From Polaromonas sp. (GTDB lineage Bacteria > Pseudomonadota > Gammaproteobacteria > Burkholderiales > Burkholderiaceae_C), in assembly GCA_013205645.1 (NCBI GenBank), contig JABMMH010000298.1, forward strand, positions 1-11,317: a stretch of DNA of 11,317 bases, read 5' to 3'. The notes beneath the pieces are model-generated. The model ran no database searches. It had not been told where the DNA came from and saw only the letters and a program-made list of their open reading frames with translations. This document shows positions 1-8,000 of this stretch, one piece after another. The position numbers and the translations under genes are program-made. Each line of letters opens with the position of its first letter. Position 1 is the first letter of the stretch.

Positions 1-431
1 CAGTGGTGCTCAGGCATGCAGATGCACCCTTGTGGGCATTGCGCGTCTATACCGATGCACGTTCTCCCAAATGTTCAGAACTTGCGGTGCAACCGTTAGC
101 TCAATTGACTTTTTGGAGCAAGCGCCTAAATTGGCAGTTGCGAGTGTCTGCGCTGGCCACGGTTGAATTTGAAGGTGAGCAAGTCAATGCTGCCTGGGAA
201 CGCGTGAGGCAATCACGCGCTTGTGCTGACTATCTGAGTGCATTGCCGCCCGGACATGTCCAATCTTCCATCAAAGCCTCAGAGGAAAAAACCGCCGATT
301 CTCTGCGGGTGCACCATTTAGCGATTTTGAACTTCAAAGTGTCCTCAATGGACTGGTTGGCCTTGAGCAAAGACGGGCATCGCCGGGCGAGGCTCACGCC
401 TACTGGCGTGTTGGAATGGTTGGTGCCATGA
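1..431 (+). CDS. Pyridoxamine 5'-phosphate oxidase-like FMN-binding protein (Alr4036 type), 5' partial
   Basis: The reading frame is open from the window edge (first full codon at base 3) to TGA at 429-431, giving 142 visible residues. The GTG at base 3 is very probably internal. The start resembles the middle of the Alr4036/Pyridox_oxase_2 flavin-binding fold: a VLR strand, then LRVYTDARSPK, then the QLTFWSKRLNWQLRV strand pair that normally packs against FMN, and a YLSALPPG motif. Members are usually about 190-215 residues, so roughly 50 N-terminal residues probably lie upstream. Such proteins are cytoplasmic and are assumed to bind FMN and act on a pyridoxal-like or other small substrate; the real reaction is unknown for most. 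It converges on metY, so they are not co-transcribed. The family call comes from recalled motif similarity; the substrate is not inferred. Confidence 0.75.
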   Translation, partial: VVLRHADAPLWALRVYTDARSPKCSELAVQPLAQLTFWSKRLNWQLRVSALATVEFEGEQVNAAWERVRQSRACADYLSALPPGHVQSSIKASEEKTADSLRVHHLAILNFKVSSMDWLALSKDGHRRARLTPTGVLEWLVP

Positions 432-643
432 ATCATCGTGGTAACGACATCAACCATTCCACAGCGGTATCAAACAGTGCCAGGTGACCCAACAGTGCGT
501 CTTTAAAAGTATCTGAGCACGTACGTCTAAGAGCACGATTCGTTGACCGCGCCATTGCACCTTGCGCATGGGTGTCTGTGGCACGGCTCCGGGCTGGTGG
601 ATGAAATCTGAGAACCGGTCAGGCCGCTTCAACACGCGGTGGG

Positions 644-663
644 ATGAGCTGCCTGAGGCTCAT
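644..663. terminator. Hairpin between convergent genes, possible weak terminator
   Basis: A 7-bp inverted repeat (ATGAGCT at 644-650, GGCTCAT at 657-663, including one G-U pair) with a 6-base loop lies about 40 bases past the metY stop codon. It sits between the ends of metY and the flavoprotein gene, where a terminator for either is expected. Neither strand has a T run after it, so intrinsic termination is uncertain. The rest of 432-703 holds nothing I can name. Confidence 0.25.
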
Positions 664-703
664 TGATGTCCTCGGCTTACGGCCTGTCACGGCAAGGCCG
701 TGC

Positions 704-1981
704 TCAAACCGCCGCCAGCGCTTGCACCAAGTCTTCAAGCAAGTCGTCGATGTGCTCAATGCCGATGGACAGCCGCACCATGTCGGGGTTGACGCCGGCC
801 TTGGCCAACTCTTCCGCGTTGAGCTGACGGTGCGTGGTGGAGGCGGGGTGGCAGGCCAACGACTTGGCATCCCCAATATTGACCAAGCGCGTGAAGAGTT
901 TGAGCGCGTCTTGGAAGCGGGCACCAGCCTCTAAGCTGTCGCTGGCTTTCAAGCCGAAACTGATGATGCCCGAGGCCCGTCCGGCCATGAGTTTTTGCAC
1001 CAGTAGATGGTCGGGATGGTCGGTCAAACCAGCGTAATTGACCCAACTCACTTTGGCATGGGCCTGGAGGTGCTTGGCCACTTTCAGGGCATTCTCGCAA
1101 ATGCGGTCCATCCGCAGGGCCAAGGTTTCAATGCCTTGCAAAATCTGGAACGCGGCCATCGGACTGAGCGCTGCGCCCATGTTGCGCAGGGGCACAACGC
1201 GTGCGCGGCCAATGTAGGCGGCAGCCCCTAGCGCTTCGGTGTAGACCACGCCGTGGTAGCTGACGTCGGGCTCGTTGAGCCGCTTGAAGCGCTCTTTGTG
1301 TTCTGCCCAAGGAAACTTCCCTGAATCGACAATCGCGCCGCCGATGGTGGTGCCATGTCCCCCAAGGTATTTGGTGAGCGAATGCACCACGATGTCTGCG
1401 CCATGCTCAATGGGGCGGCACAGGTAAGGGCTGGCCACCGTGTTGTCCACGATCAGCGGCACGCCGTGGGCGTGGGCTACTTGGGCCAGTGCGGCCAGGT
1501 CGGTGATATTGCCCAACGGGTTGCCAATGGTTTCGCAGTACACGGCTTTGGTGCGCTTATCAATCAGCTTGGCAAAAGAGGCCGGGTCGCGGTAGTCGGC
1601 AAAGCGCACCTCAATCCCCATTTGCGGGAAGGTGTGGGCAAACAGGTTGTAGGTGCCACCATACAAAGTGGAGGCCGAGACAATGTTGTCGCCCGCCTCG
1701 GCAATGGTCTGAATGGCGTAGGCAATAGCCGACATGCCAGAAGCCGTAACCAGCGCGCCAATGCCGCCTTCTAACGCCGCCACGCGCGCTTCAAGAACGC
1801 CATTGGTCGGGTTCATGATGCGGCTGTAAATATTGCCCGCAACCTTGAGGTCAAACAAGTCCGCTCCGTGCTGGGTGTTGTCAAACGCGAAGGCCACGGT
1901 TTGGTAGATGGGCACGGCCACTGCTTTGGTGGTCGGGTCTGGCGTGTAGCCAGCGTGAACAGCGATTGTCTCAATGCGCAT
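704..1981 (-). CDS. metY: O-acetylhomoserine sulfhydrylase / aminocarboxypropyltransferase
   Basis: A 425-residue PLP enzyme of the Cys/Met metabolism fold, the usual length for MetY. It joins O-acetylhomoserine and sulfide to make homocysteine in the cytoplasm, the direct-sulfhydrylation route to methionine. Visible motifs: N-terminal IETIAVHAGYTPD, the YSRIMNPT loop (about 52-59) that supplies a phosphate-binding Tyr/Arg to the partner subunit, SGMSA (81-85), Asp179 in VDNT facing the PLP ring nitrogen, and the Schiff-base Lys204 in SLTKYLGGHG. The long insert with a KFPWAEHKERF-like segment after the lysine favours MetY over MetB or MetC. The ATG at 1981 is preceded only by a weak purine stretch (AAGAAAG). 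It is transcribed divergently from the efflux operon behind an unusually long AT-rich leader. An O-succinylhomoserine enzyme (MetZ) is the main alternative, but MetZ is typically shorter. Confidence 0.93.
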   Translation of the reverse strand: MRIETIAVHAGYTPDPTTKAVAVPIYQTVAFAFDNTQHGADLFDLKVAGNIYSRIMNPTNGVLEARVAALEGGIGALVTASGMSAIAYAIQTIAEAGDNIVSASTLYGGTYNLFAHTFPQMGIEVRFADYRDPASFAKLIDKRTKAVYCETIGNPLGNITDLAALAQVAHAHGVPLIVDNTVASPYLCRPIEHGADIVVHSLTKYLGGHGTTIGGAIVDSGKFPWAEHKERFKRLNEPDVSYHGVVYTEALGAAAYIGRARVVPLRNMGAALSPMAAFQILQGIETLALRMDRICENALKVAKHLQAHAKVSWVNYAGLTDHPDHLLVQKLMAGRASGIISFGLKASDSLEAGARFQDALKLFTRLVNIGDAKSLACHPASTTHRQLNAEELAKAGVNPDMVRLSIGIEHIDDLLEDLVQALAAV

Positions 1982-2054
1982 GGTTTTTGCTTTCTTGTTT
2001 TAAATGTAAAAACGAAATTCACAGCGGGAAAACTCAAAGAATCAGCGTGAGGGT

Positions 2055-2109
2055 GTCCCGAATTTTGTGTAAACGGGGCGGGTGTTAATTTATTGGCATT
2101 CTCTCCTCT
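2055..2109 (-). promoter_or_regulatory. metY leader: 4-codon ORF with strong ribosome-binding site, then a hairpin
   Basis: On the minus strand, AGAGGAG (2109-2103) lies 3 bases before an ATG at 2099 that opens a 4-codon frame (Met-Pro-Ile-Asn-stop, stop at 2087-2085). Five bases later begins a 6-bp hairpin (2079-2074 with 2060-2055, one G-U pair, 13-base loop). The ORF is not in frame with metY, which starts about 100 bases further on. This is the best Shine-Dalgarno match in the metY upstream region. The layout resembles a leader peptide plus RNA structure, but there is no T run and no Met codon apart from the start, so regulation is only inferred. Confidence 0.25.
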
Positions 2110-2156
2110 AATTAAATAGTAAAACGGGTCAGCCTCGCTCTGAGGACAGAGGTAAT

Positions 2157-2312
2157 CTAAAAATGTCCTGCTGCCGTTGTGTTGCGGGAAACGGTCTTGC
2201 AACGCAAGCATATGTAATGCAGCCGCTTTGCTTGGGCACGAAGGTTGAGCTCGATATCGGGCAGGGATTCGCGGCAAGTCAGCTGCGCAAAAGCCATTCC
2301 CAAGAGCAGCAT
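2157..2312 (-). pseudogene. Remnant of an IS4-type (DUF4372) transposase, N-terminal fragment
   Basis: The minus strand carries a 51-codon open stretch (ATG at 2312, TAG at 2159-2157). Its core at about 2297-2178 reads MAFAQLTCRESLPDIELN followed by LRAQAKRLHY and KTVSRNT. This matches the N-terminal DUF4372 region of proteobacterial IS4-family transposases, which I recall as MAFAQLT-RESL-DIE--L-AQ--KLYHMG, then a SRSTLA-AN-like continuation. An intact enzyme has several hundred residues with a DDE domain. Here similarity stops abruptly on both sides: upstream of the MAFAQLT block the sequence is unrelated, and after SRNT it ends or shifts frame. No terminal inverted repeats or target duplications are visible. 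It is a decayed internal fragment, certainly inactive, lying between metY and the efflux operon. Confidence 0.75.
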
Positions 2313-2329
2313 AAAAGCCCGTAAAAAAA

Positions 2330-2354
2330 GACCTTCAGGACCTTCTGAGACTTC
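2330..2354 (+). repeat. Direct repeats (GACCTTC) ahead of the efflux operon, possible operator
   Basis: GACCTTC occurs at 2330-2336 and 2339-2345, and a shortened copy (GACTTC) at 2349-2354, with starts 9 and 10 bases apart. The spacing is close to one helical turn, and the third copy overlaps the candidate -35 region. Tandem half-sites at this spacing are typical of response-regulator sites, but I cannot name a binding protein and none is encoded in the window. Confidence 0.35.
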
Positions 2355-2374
2355 GGTTTTTTCTGAATTATAGT
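2345..2374 (+). promoter_or_regulatory. Candidate sigma-70 promoter for the czc-type operon
   Basis: CTGAGA (2345-2350, 4 of 6 to TTGACA) is followed after 18 bases by TATAGT (2369-2374, 5 of 6 to TATAAT). Transcription would begin near 2381 and leave a leader of about 70 bases before the ATG at 2451. The surrounding bases are AT-rich. The weak -35 would fit a regulated promoter. No experimental support can be drawn from the sequence. Confidence 0.3.
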
Positions 2375-2450
2375 AAAAATTTGTCTGGTTTTTATGTGGT
2401 CTATTTCTCCGTACGATTCAGGCTCATTTATGAATCACGGAAACTCAAAA

Positions 2451-3824
2451 ATGCATCAATGGATGTCCTCGCCTGGTCGGGTTGTGCCAGATCATCAATC
2501 GACACGCTTACGTGCCGACTGTCGCAAGATATTTTTCTATGGATTACTGGCCTTTGGCGCCAGCTTCATATACAGCGCAAGTGCGGCGAGCGGCCCCGCA
2601 AGTATGGAACCCTCTAGGCCCCGTGTTGTGACGCCAACCGCCGCACCAAAAAATCTAAGCATTGACCAACTCGTTCCGCTGATCGTGGCGAACAACTCGA
2701 ATCTGCGGGTGTCGCTGATGGCGCAGACCGCCGCAAGTGCCGGTATCACCAGTGCCCAGGCCTTCCAAAATCCACGTGTTGAATTGACACAGGGTAGTAA
2801 CACGGCCCGTTTTGCAGGCACCAATACAGGCCCGCTGCAGGCTTGGGCGGTGTCGCAGTTCATTGAAAATCCAGCCGTTCGCAATGCCCGAATCGATGGC
2901 GCTCGAGCCTTTGAAAAAGGCAGTGAGCAGCAAGCCCGCATCACCCGCAATGAATTGGTGGCCCAGGTTCGTTTGTGGGCATATCAAGGCCTTTTGTACC
3001 AAGCACAGTCGACCGCGGCAGCGGAGGCTGTGCAATTGCTGGAGCAGGTCAGAGAGCGTGTGCGGGTACGCGTGGAAAGCGGTGAGGCCGCCCGCTACGA
3101 AATCATCAAAGCCGATGCGGAGATCATCAATGCCCGTGAGCGCTTGCTGACGGCCAGCCTGATGGCTGAACAAATCTTGATTGAGCTGAATCGAATGGCT
3201 GCAGGGCAACTGCCTGCGGGCTGGGCACTGACGGGCGACCTCAATGATGACGTGGAAATGTCGAGCCTGATGGAAATCCAACAACAAGTTCGCATGCAAA
3301 ATCCCGAATTAGCCGCCTTGCAAGCCCAGGTCCTGCAAGCTGAGGCACAGCTGCGTTCAGCACAAGGCAGCCGCTGGCCAGGGCTAGAGCTGCGCTACAG
3401 CCAGATGCGCGATCCTGAATTGCGCCAAGGGCAACTGAGCGTGGGCGTCCAGGTGCCTTTCATGGACACACGCAGCGGCCCAATTGCGCAAGCCAGCGCA
3501 GAACTGCAACGGGCTGAAGCGCGCCTGGAAGGGCGCCAAGCTGAACTGCAGCAGCAACTGCTGGTGATCAGTAAGTCACTGGAAATCGCCCGACTCCGTA
3601 TTGAAGCCCTGAGCCAAGGCTCTGTGATTGAGGCTGAGGCCGCCTTGCGTGTGGCCCAAGCGGCCTACCGATTTGGCGAGCGCGGGATTCTGGATGTGCT
3701 GGATGCTCAGCGTGTGCTGCGTAGCGTACGCGCAGACCTGATTGATGCCCGTTATCAACTTCAAGTGGCCCGCATCGCTTTAGATCAACTCATGGGCCAA
3801 CACGCCAACAACACGCCTTCTTGA
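2451..3824 (+). CDS. czcC: Heavy-metal efflux outer-membrane factor (TolC family, CzcC-like)
   Basis: Outer-membrane channel of the tripartite metal exporter; three copies form a beta-barrel pore with a periplasmic coiled-coil tunnel. From the ATG at 2451 it has 457 residues, near the family size. I chose this start because GGAAA lies 7 bases upstream; in-frame ATGs at 2394 and 2430 have no convincing ribosome-binding site and would add up to 19 residues. A signal peptide is visible: basic region, hydrophobic IFFYGLLAFGASFIY (about 27-41), and a likely cut after ASA near residue 45. There is no lipobox cysteine, so no lipid anchor is expected. Two related halves follow, each with long alpha-helical, Ala/Gln/Glu/Arg-rich stretches; the C-terminal YRFGERGILDVLDAQR is the typical OEP motif. 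It is the first gene of the operon, with its stop 16 bases before the adaptor ATG. The symbol reflects family, not proven metal. Confidence 0.87.
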   Translation: MHQWMSSPGRVVPDHQSTRLRADCRKIFFYGLLAFGASFIYSASAASGPASMEPSRPRVVTPTAAPKNLSIDQLVPLIVANNSNLRVSLMAQTAASAGITSAQAFQNPRVELTQGSNTARFAGTNTGPLQAWAVSQFIENPAVRNARIDGARAFEKGSEQQARITRNELVAQVRLWAYQGLLYQAQSTAAAEAVQLLEQVRERVRVRVESGEAARYEIIKADAEIINARERLLTASLMAEQILIELNRMAAGQLPAGWALTGDLNDDVEMSSLMEIQQQVRMQNPELAALQAQVLQAEAQLRSAQGSRWPGLELRYSQMRDPELRQGQLSVGVQVPFMDTRSGPIAQASAELQRAEARLEGRQAELQQQLLVISKSLEIARLRIEALSQGSVIEAEAALRVAQAAYRFGERGILDVLDAQRVLRSVRADLIDARYQLQVARIALDQLMGQHANNTPS

Positions 3825-3840
3825 ATTGAAAACACCAGAC

Positions 3841-5010
3841 ATGAAAACCTATTCAACTTCTTTGCAGCATGTGATGCTGACCCTCCTGATGGGGTCGTCG
3901 GCGTTCTTGCTGGTCGCTTGCGGCGACCCAAAAACGACAGCGCCGACTGCGGCTAAGGCCGCCACCAACCCGATGGATGTGAGCTTGCCCGCTGAAATGG
4001 CCAGCCAATTCAAAATTGAGAAGCTGGCGATGCAAGAGGTCACACCTTGGATTGAAATCGCAGGTCGCATCGAAGCCAACGACCGGCTGGTGACTCGCAT
4101 TGGCGCCTCGGTGACGGGACGGGTCACGGAAGTCTTGGCCGAATTGGGCGACCGTGTGCGTCCCGGTCAGGCCTTGGCGAGGGTGGCCAGCAGCGAATTG
4201 ACAAGCGCGCAAATGGGCTACTTGCGCGCCCACTCTGCGGCATCGCAAGCAGAGCGTGCAGTCGAGCGGGCCCGCCAATTGATTCAGGCCGATGTGATTG
4301 GTTCTGCAGAACTGCAGCGCCGCGAATCAGAGCTGGCCATTGCCCGTGCCGAATTGCACGCAGCAGGGGACCAGTTGAAGCTGATGGGCTTGCACAACGC
4401 GGCCATTGAAAAACTGCGCGACCAAGGCACCTTGCACCCCCACGCAGCCGTCAGCGCCACGCTGTCGGGCGTCGTCATCGAACGTAAAGTGAGTCATGGC
4501 CAGGTGACTCAGCCCGGCGATCCCTTGTTCACGGTAGCCGATTTAGGCAATGTCTGGGTGGTGGGCGCACTGCCAGAGCAAACCGCGCGTTCCGTCCAAG
4601 CCGGCCAAACGGTGGACATCGAAGTCCCAGCCTTGGGCAATCGTCAGCTCTCGGGCAAGATCGTTTTTGTGGGCGATACCGTGTCGCCAGAAACACGCTC
4701 GGTCACCATCCGCACGCAGGTAGACAACGGGCAGCGGGACCTCAAACCCCAGATGCTGGCCACCATGCGTATCCGGGGTCAAGCACAACAAACCTTGGCT
4801 CTGCCCGTGCAAGCGATGGTCCGGGAGAACGACAAAGACCATGTGTTCGTCAAGCTGGCTGAGAACCGCTACCGCCTCACCCCTGTCGAACTAGGAACAG
4901 CCAGCGGCGCATGGCGCCCCGTCCTGAAAGGTTTGCAGCAAGGGACGGAAATCGTCACCGAGGGCGCGTTTCACATGAACAACGAGCGCAAACGCGCTGA
5001 GTTGGAGTAG
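3841..5010 (+). CDS. czcB: Efflux RND periplasmic adaptor subunit, lipoprotein (CzcB-like)
   Basis: Membrane-fusion protein linking the inner-membrane pump to the outer-membrane channel. I start it at ATG 3841 (389 residues): this gives a clean lipoprotein signal with Lys2, a hydrophobic stretch and lipobox LVAC, lipidated Cys27. A TTG at 3826 is in frame but lacks a ribosome-binding site. Domains in order: barrel-sandwich half (about 72-118, ASVTGRVTEVLAELGDRV), alpha-helical hairpin (about 118-192), second barrel-sandwich half with ATLSGVVIERKVSHGQVT (about 206-224), beta-barrel (about 236-312) and membrane-proximal domain (about 315-385). I see no His- or Cys-rich metal-binding N-terminal extension of the kind in some CzcB proteins. 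The gene ends with TAG two bases before the pump ATG, so the two are probably translationally coupled. Confidence 0.88.
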   Translation: MKTYSTSLQHVMLTLLMGSSAFLLVACGDPKTTAPTAAKAATNPMDVSLPAEMASQFKIEKLAMQEVTPWIEIAGRIEANDRLVTRIGASVTGRVTEVLAELGDRVRPGQALARVASSELTSAQMGYLRAHSAASQAERAVERARQLIQADVIGSAELQRRESELAIARAELHAAGDQLKLMGLHNAAIEKLRDQGTLHPHAAVSATLSGVVIERKVSHGQVTQPGDPLFTVADLGNVWVVGALPEQTARSVQAGQTVDIEVPALGNRQLSGKIVFVGDTVSPETRSVTIRTQVDNGQRDLKPQMLATMRIRGQAQQTLALPVQAMVRENDKDHVFVKLAENRYRLTPVELGTASGAWRPVLKGLQQGTEIVTEGAFHMNNERKRAELE

Positions 5011-5012
5011 GC

Positions 5013-8000
5013 ATGATCACATCCATGATCCGCGCTGCACTCAGTCAGCGCCTTGTTGTCGTGGTGCTGGCCTTGGTGCTGTGCGCTTTCGGCTTACGCG
5101 AAGCCACCCGACTGTCGGTCGATGCATTCCCCGACGTGACCAATGTGCAAGTGCAAGTGGCCACTGAAGCGCCCGGCCGTTCTCCCGAGGAAATCGAGCG
5201 GTTTGTGACGGTGCCGCTAGAAATCGCCATGACCGGTTTGCCGAGCTTGGTAGAAATGCGGTCACTCAACAAGAGCGGACTGTCGATCATCACGCTGGTG
5301 TTCACGGACAAGACCGATGTCTACTTTGCCAGGCAACTGGTCACCGAACGCCTGATTGAAGTCACACCGCGGATGCCGTCAGGCATCGTGCCTGTGCTGG
5401 GCCCGGTATCGACCGGCTTGGGCGAGGTGTATCAGTACACGCTTGAAAAAGATGACGATGGCCAACGCGCCTTGACCCCGACAGAATTGTCCGAACGCCG
5501 CACGGTGCAGGACTGGGTGGCCCGGCCGCTGCTGCGCTCCATCCCGGGCGTGGCAGAAATCAACTCGCAAGGGGGGTACGTCAAACAGTACCAAGTGCAG
5601 GTCGACCCCGGTCGACTGCGTCACTACGACCTGTCGGTGCAGCAATTGGTGCAAGCCATTGGGGCCAATAACTCCAATGCCAGCGGCGGCATCTTGCCGC
5701 AAGCGACCGAGCAATTTTTGATCCGCGGTGTGGGTCTGATTCGCTCGCTGGAGGACATTGGCAACATCGTGGTCAAAGAGCAAGGCGGCGTCCCCGTTTT
5801 TGTACGTGATGTCGCCAGCGTCGACATCGGCAGTGAAGTCCGGCAAGGCGCGATCATCAAAGGTGGCTACACCGAAGGCGTTTCGGGCATCGTGCTGATG
5901 ACCCGCGGTGGCAATGCCAAAGAAGTCGTGACCCGCGTGAAAGAACGCGTCGAGGAGATCAACACCAAAGGCATGTTGCCCGATGGTTTGAAGATCGTGC
6001 CTTATTACGATCGCACCGAACTGGTGGACTCAGCCCTTTGGTCGGTTGGCAAAGTTTTGATCGAAGGCATCTTTCTGGTGGTGGTCGTGCTGTTCATCTT
6101 TCTGGGTGATGTGCGCTCCAGTTTGATCGTCGTGGCGACACTGATCATCACGCCCTTAACAACCTTCATCCTGATGAATCGTTATGGCATCTCAGCCAAC
6201 CTGATGTCTTTGGGGGGCTTGGCCATCGCCATCGGATTGATGGTGGACGCCACCGTGGTGGTGGTGGAAAACGTCTACCACCGCCTCGGTCAGTCAGGCA
6301 AGAGCGCGGGCGAACGCGTACGCACCGTGCTGTCGGCCACCGCCGAGGTGGCCACACCCACCATCTTTGGTATCGCGATTATTATTTTGGTGTTCTTGCC
6401 GCTGATGACCTTGCAGGGCATTGAGGGCAAGATGTTCGCCCCGCTGGCGCTGACGATCGTCATGGCTTTGGGCGTTTCATTGGTGGTGGCGCTCGTGCTG
6501 TCACCGGTGCTGTGCTCTTACTTTCTCAAGGGCGGTGCTGACCACGACACCCGCTTGATCGCCTTCCTGAAAAAACAATACTTGCGTTTGCTGGACGGTG
6601 CGACAGCCAAAACCCGCCTGACCTTATCGATCTCCGTCGGCTTGTTGCTGGGCTCACTGGCTCTGTTTCCGCTACTGGGCAAGTCGTTCATGCCCACCAT
6701 GCAAGAAGGCGCACTGACGCCGCAAATCAATCGGGTTCCCAGCATTTCACTGGACGAGTCCATCCGCATGGAAATGGCTGCGATGAAAAGCATTGCCGAC
6801 GTGCCTGGAGTGCGCATGGTGGTGTCCAAGCTCGGACGTGGTGAGTCGCCCGCCGACCCTGCAGGCCCGAATGAATCTGACCCGATCGTCTTGATCGATC
6901 CGACATCTGAACGCACGCAGAATCAAATCGACGAAGACATTCGCCAACGCTTGTCTTCCATCCCAGGCGTGCAAATCGTGCTCTCTCAGCCCATCGCTGA
7001 ACGAGTCGATGAGATGGTAACCGGCGTTCGCTCTCAGCTGGCCATCAAGGTATTTGGTGATGAACTCGATTCGCTCAAAAGTGTTTCTGAGCAAGTGGCG
7101 CGCATCTTGAAAAGCGTGCCGGGCAGTCGTGACATCCGGATTGAACGCTTGTCCGGCCAACAAGCCTTGACCATCGACATCGACCGCAAAGCGATTGCAA
7201 GACACGGCTTGAACGTGGCCGATGTGCAAAGCATCATCGAGACCGCCATTGGCGGCAAAGATGTGACAACCCTGTATGAGGGCGAACGCCGCTACAGCGT
7301 GTCGGTACGTTTTCCGGCACAAGCGCGCCAATCGGTGGAAGCCATCGGCAACACCTTGTTGCTGACACCCAGCGGAGCGCAAGTGCCCATGAGTAGCATT
7401 GCCAACATCACGTTGGTGGACGGTCCGGCACAGATCAGCCGTGAAAGCGGAAAACGTCGCGTGGTGGTGGGCGCCAATGTGGAAGGCCGTGACCTTGCCG
7501 GTTTTGTGGCCGAAGTACAGCAACGTATCGACAGCGACATTCAGCTGCCCGATGGCTACTACTTCAAATATGGTGGGCAATTTGAAAACATGGAACGCGC
7601 CATGGCCACACTGTCTGTCATCGTGCCACTGACGATTGTCGCCATCTTCTTTTTGCTGTTCCTGTTGTTCAATTCCGTCAAATTGGCAGGACTGATCATT
7701 TTGGTTCTGCCCTTCGCCTCCATCGGCGGTCTGATCGGTTTGTTTATCACAGGGGAGTACGTCAGCGTGCCCGCCTCAGTCGGTTTCATTGCCCTGTGGG
7801 GAATCGCCGTGCTCAATGGCGTGGTGCTTGTCAGTTACATCCGACGTTTGCGGGAAGACGGCATGGACGTTGCCGCCGCCGTGCGCGAAGGGTGTGCACA
7901 GCGTTTTCGCCCGGTGATGCTGACCGCCACAGTCGCCCTGCTCGGTCTGGTTCCGTTCTTGTTCGCCAGCGGTCCAGGCTCAGAAGTTCAACGACCCTTG

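Noticed and set aside
450..635. Minus-strand 61-codon ORF and a 40-codon alternative frame in the gap between the flavoprotein and metY genes
   Set aside because: Neither resembles a family I know, and neither has a good ribosome-binding site. I see no supportable gene in 432-703.
688..702. CACGGC/GCCGTG hairpin just past the metY stop codon as its terminator
   Set aside because: A clean 6-bp stem, but the loop is only 3 bases and no T run follows on the minus strand. Recorded only as a possibility.
1982..2160. SAM-II or other known methionine-type riboswitch, or a MetR box, upstream of metY
   Set aside because: I looked for the conserved SAM-II core and for TGAA-N5-TTCA and did not find either.
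1813..2277. Minus-strand 154-codon ORF overlapping the start of metY
   Set aside because: It overlaps the well-supported metY frame, shows no recognisable motif, and spans the transposase relic and the AT-rich leader.
2163..2324. Plus-strand 53-codon cysteine-containing ORF with a GAGG upstream, ahead of the efflux operon
   Set aside because: The opposite strand over the same bases matches a transposase (MAFAQLT block), so this frame is its antisense shadow.
2367..2372. Perfect TATAAT on the minus strand, possible promoter toward metY
   Set aside because: No acceptable -35 lies at 15-19 bases. It would give metY a leader of nearly 400 bases through the transposase relic.
3826..3840. TTG start for the periplasmic adaptor
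   Set aside because: No ribosome-binding site precedes it, and the ATG at 3841 gives a cleaner lipoprotein signal peptide.
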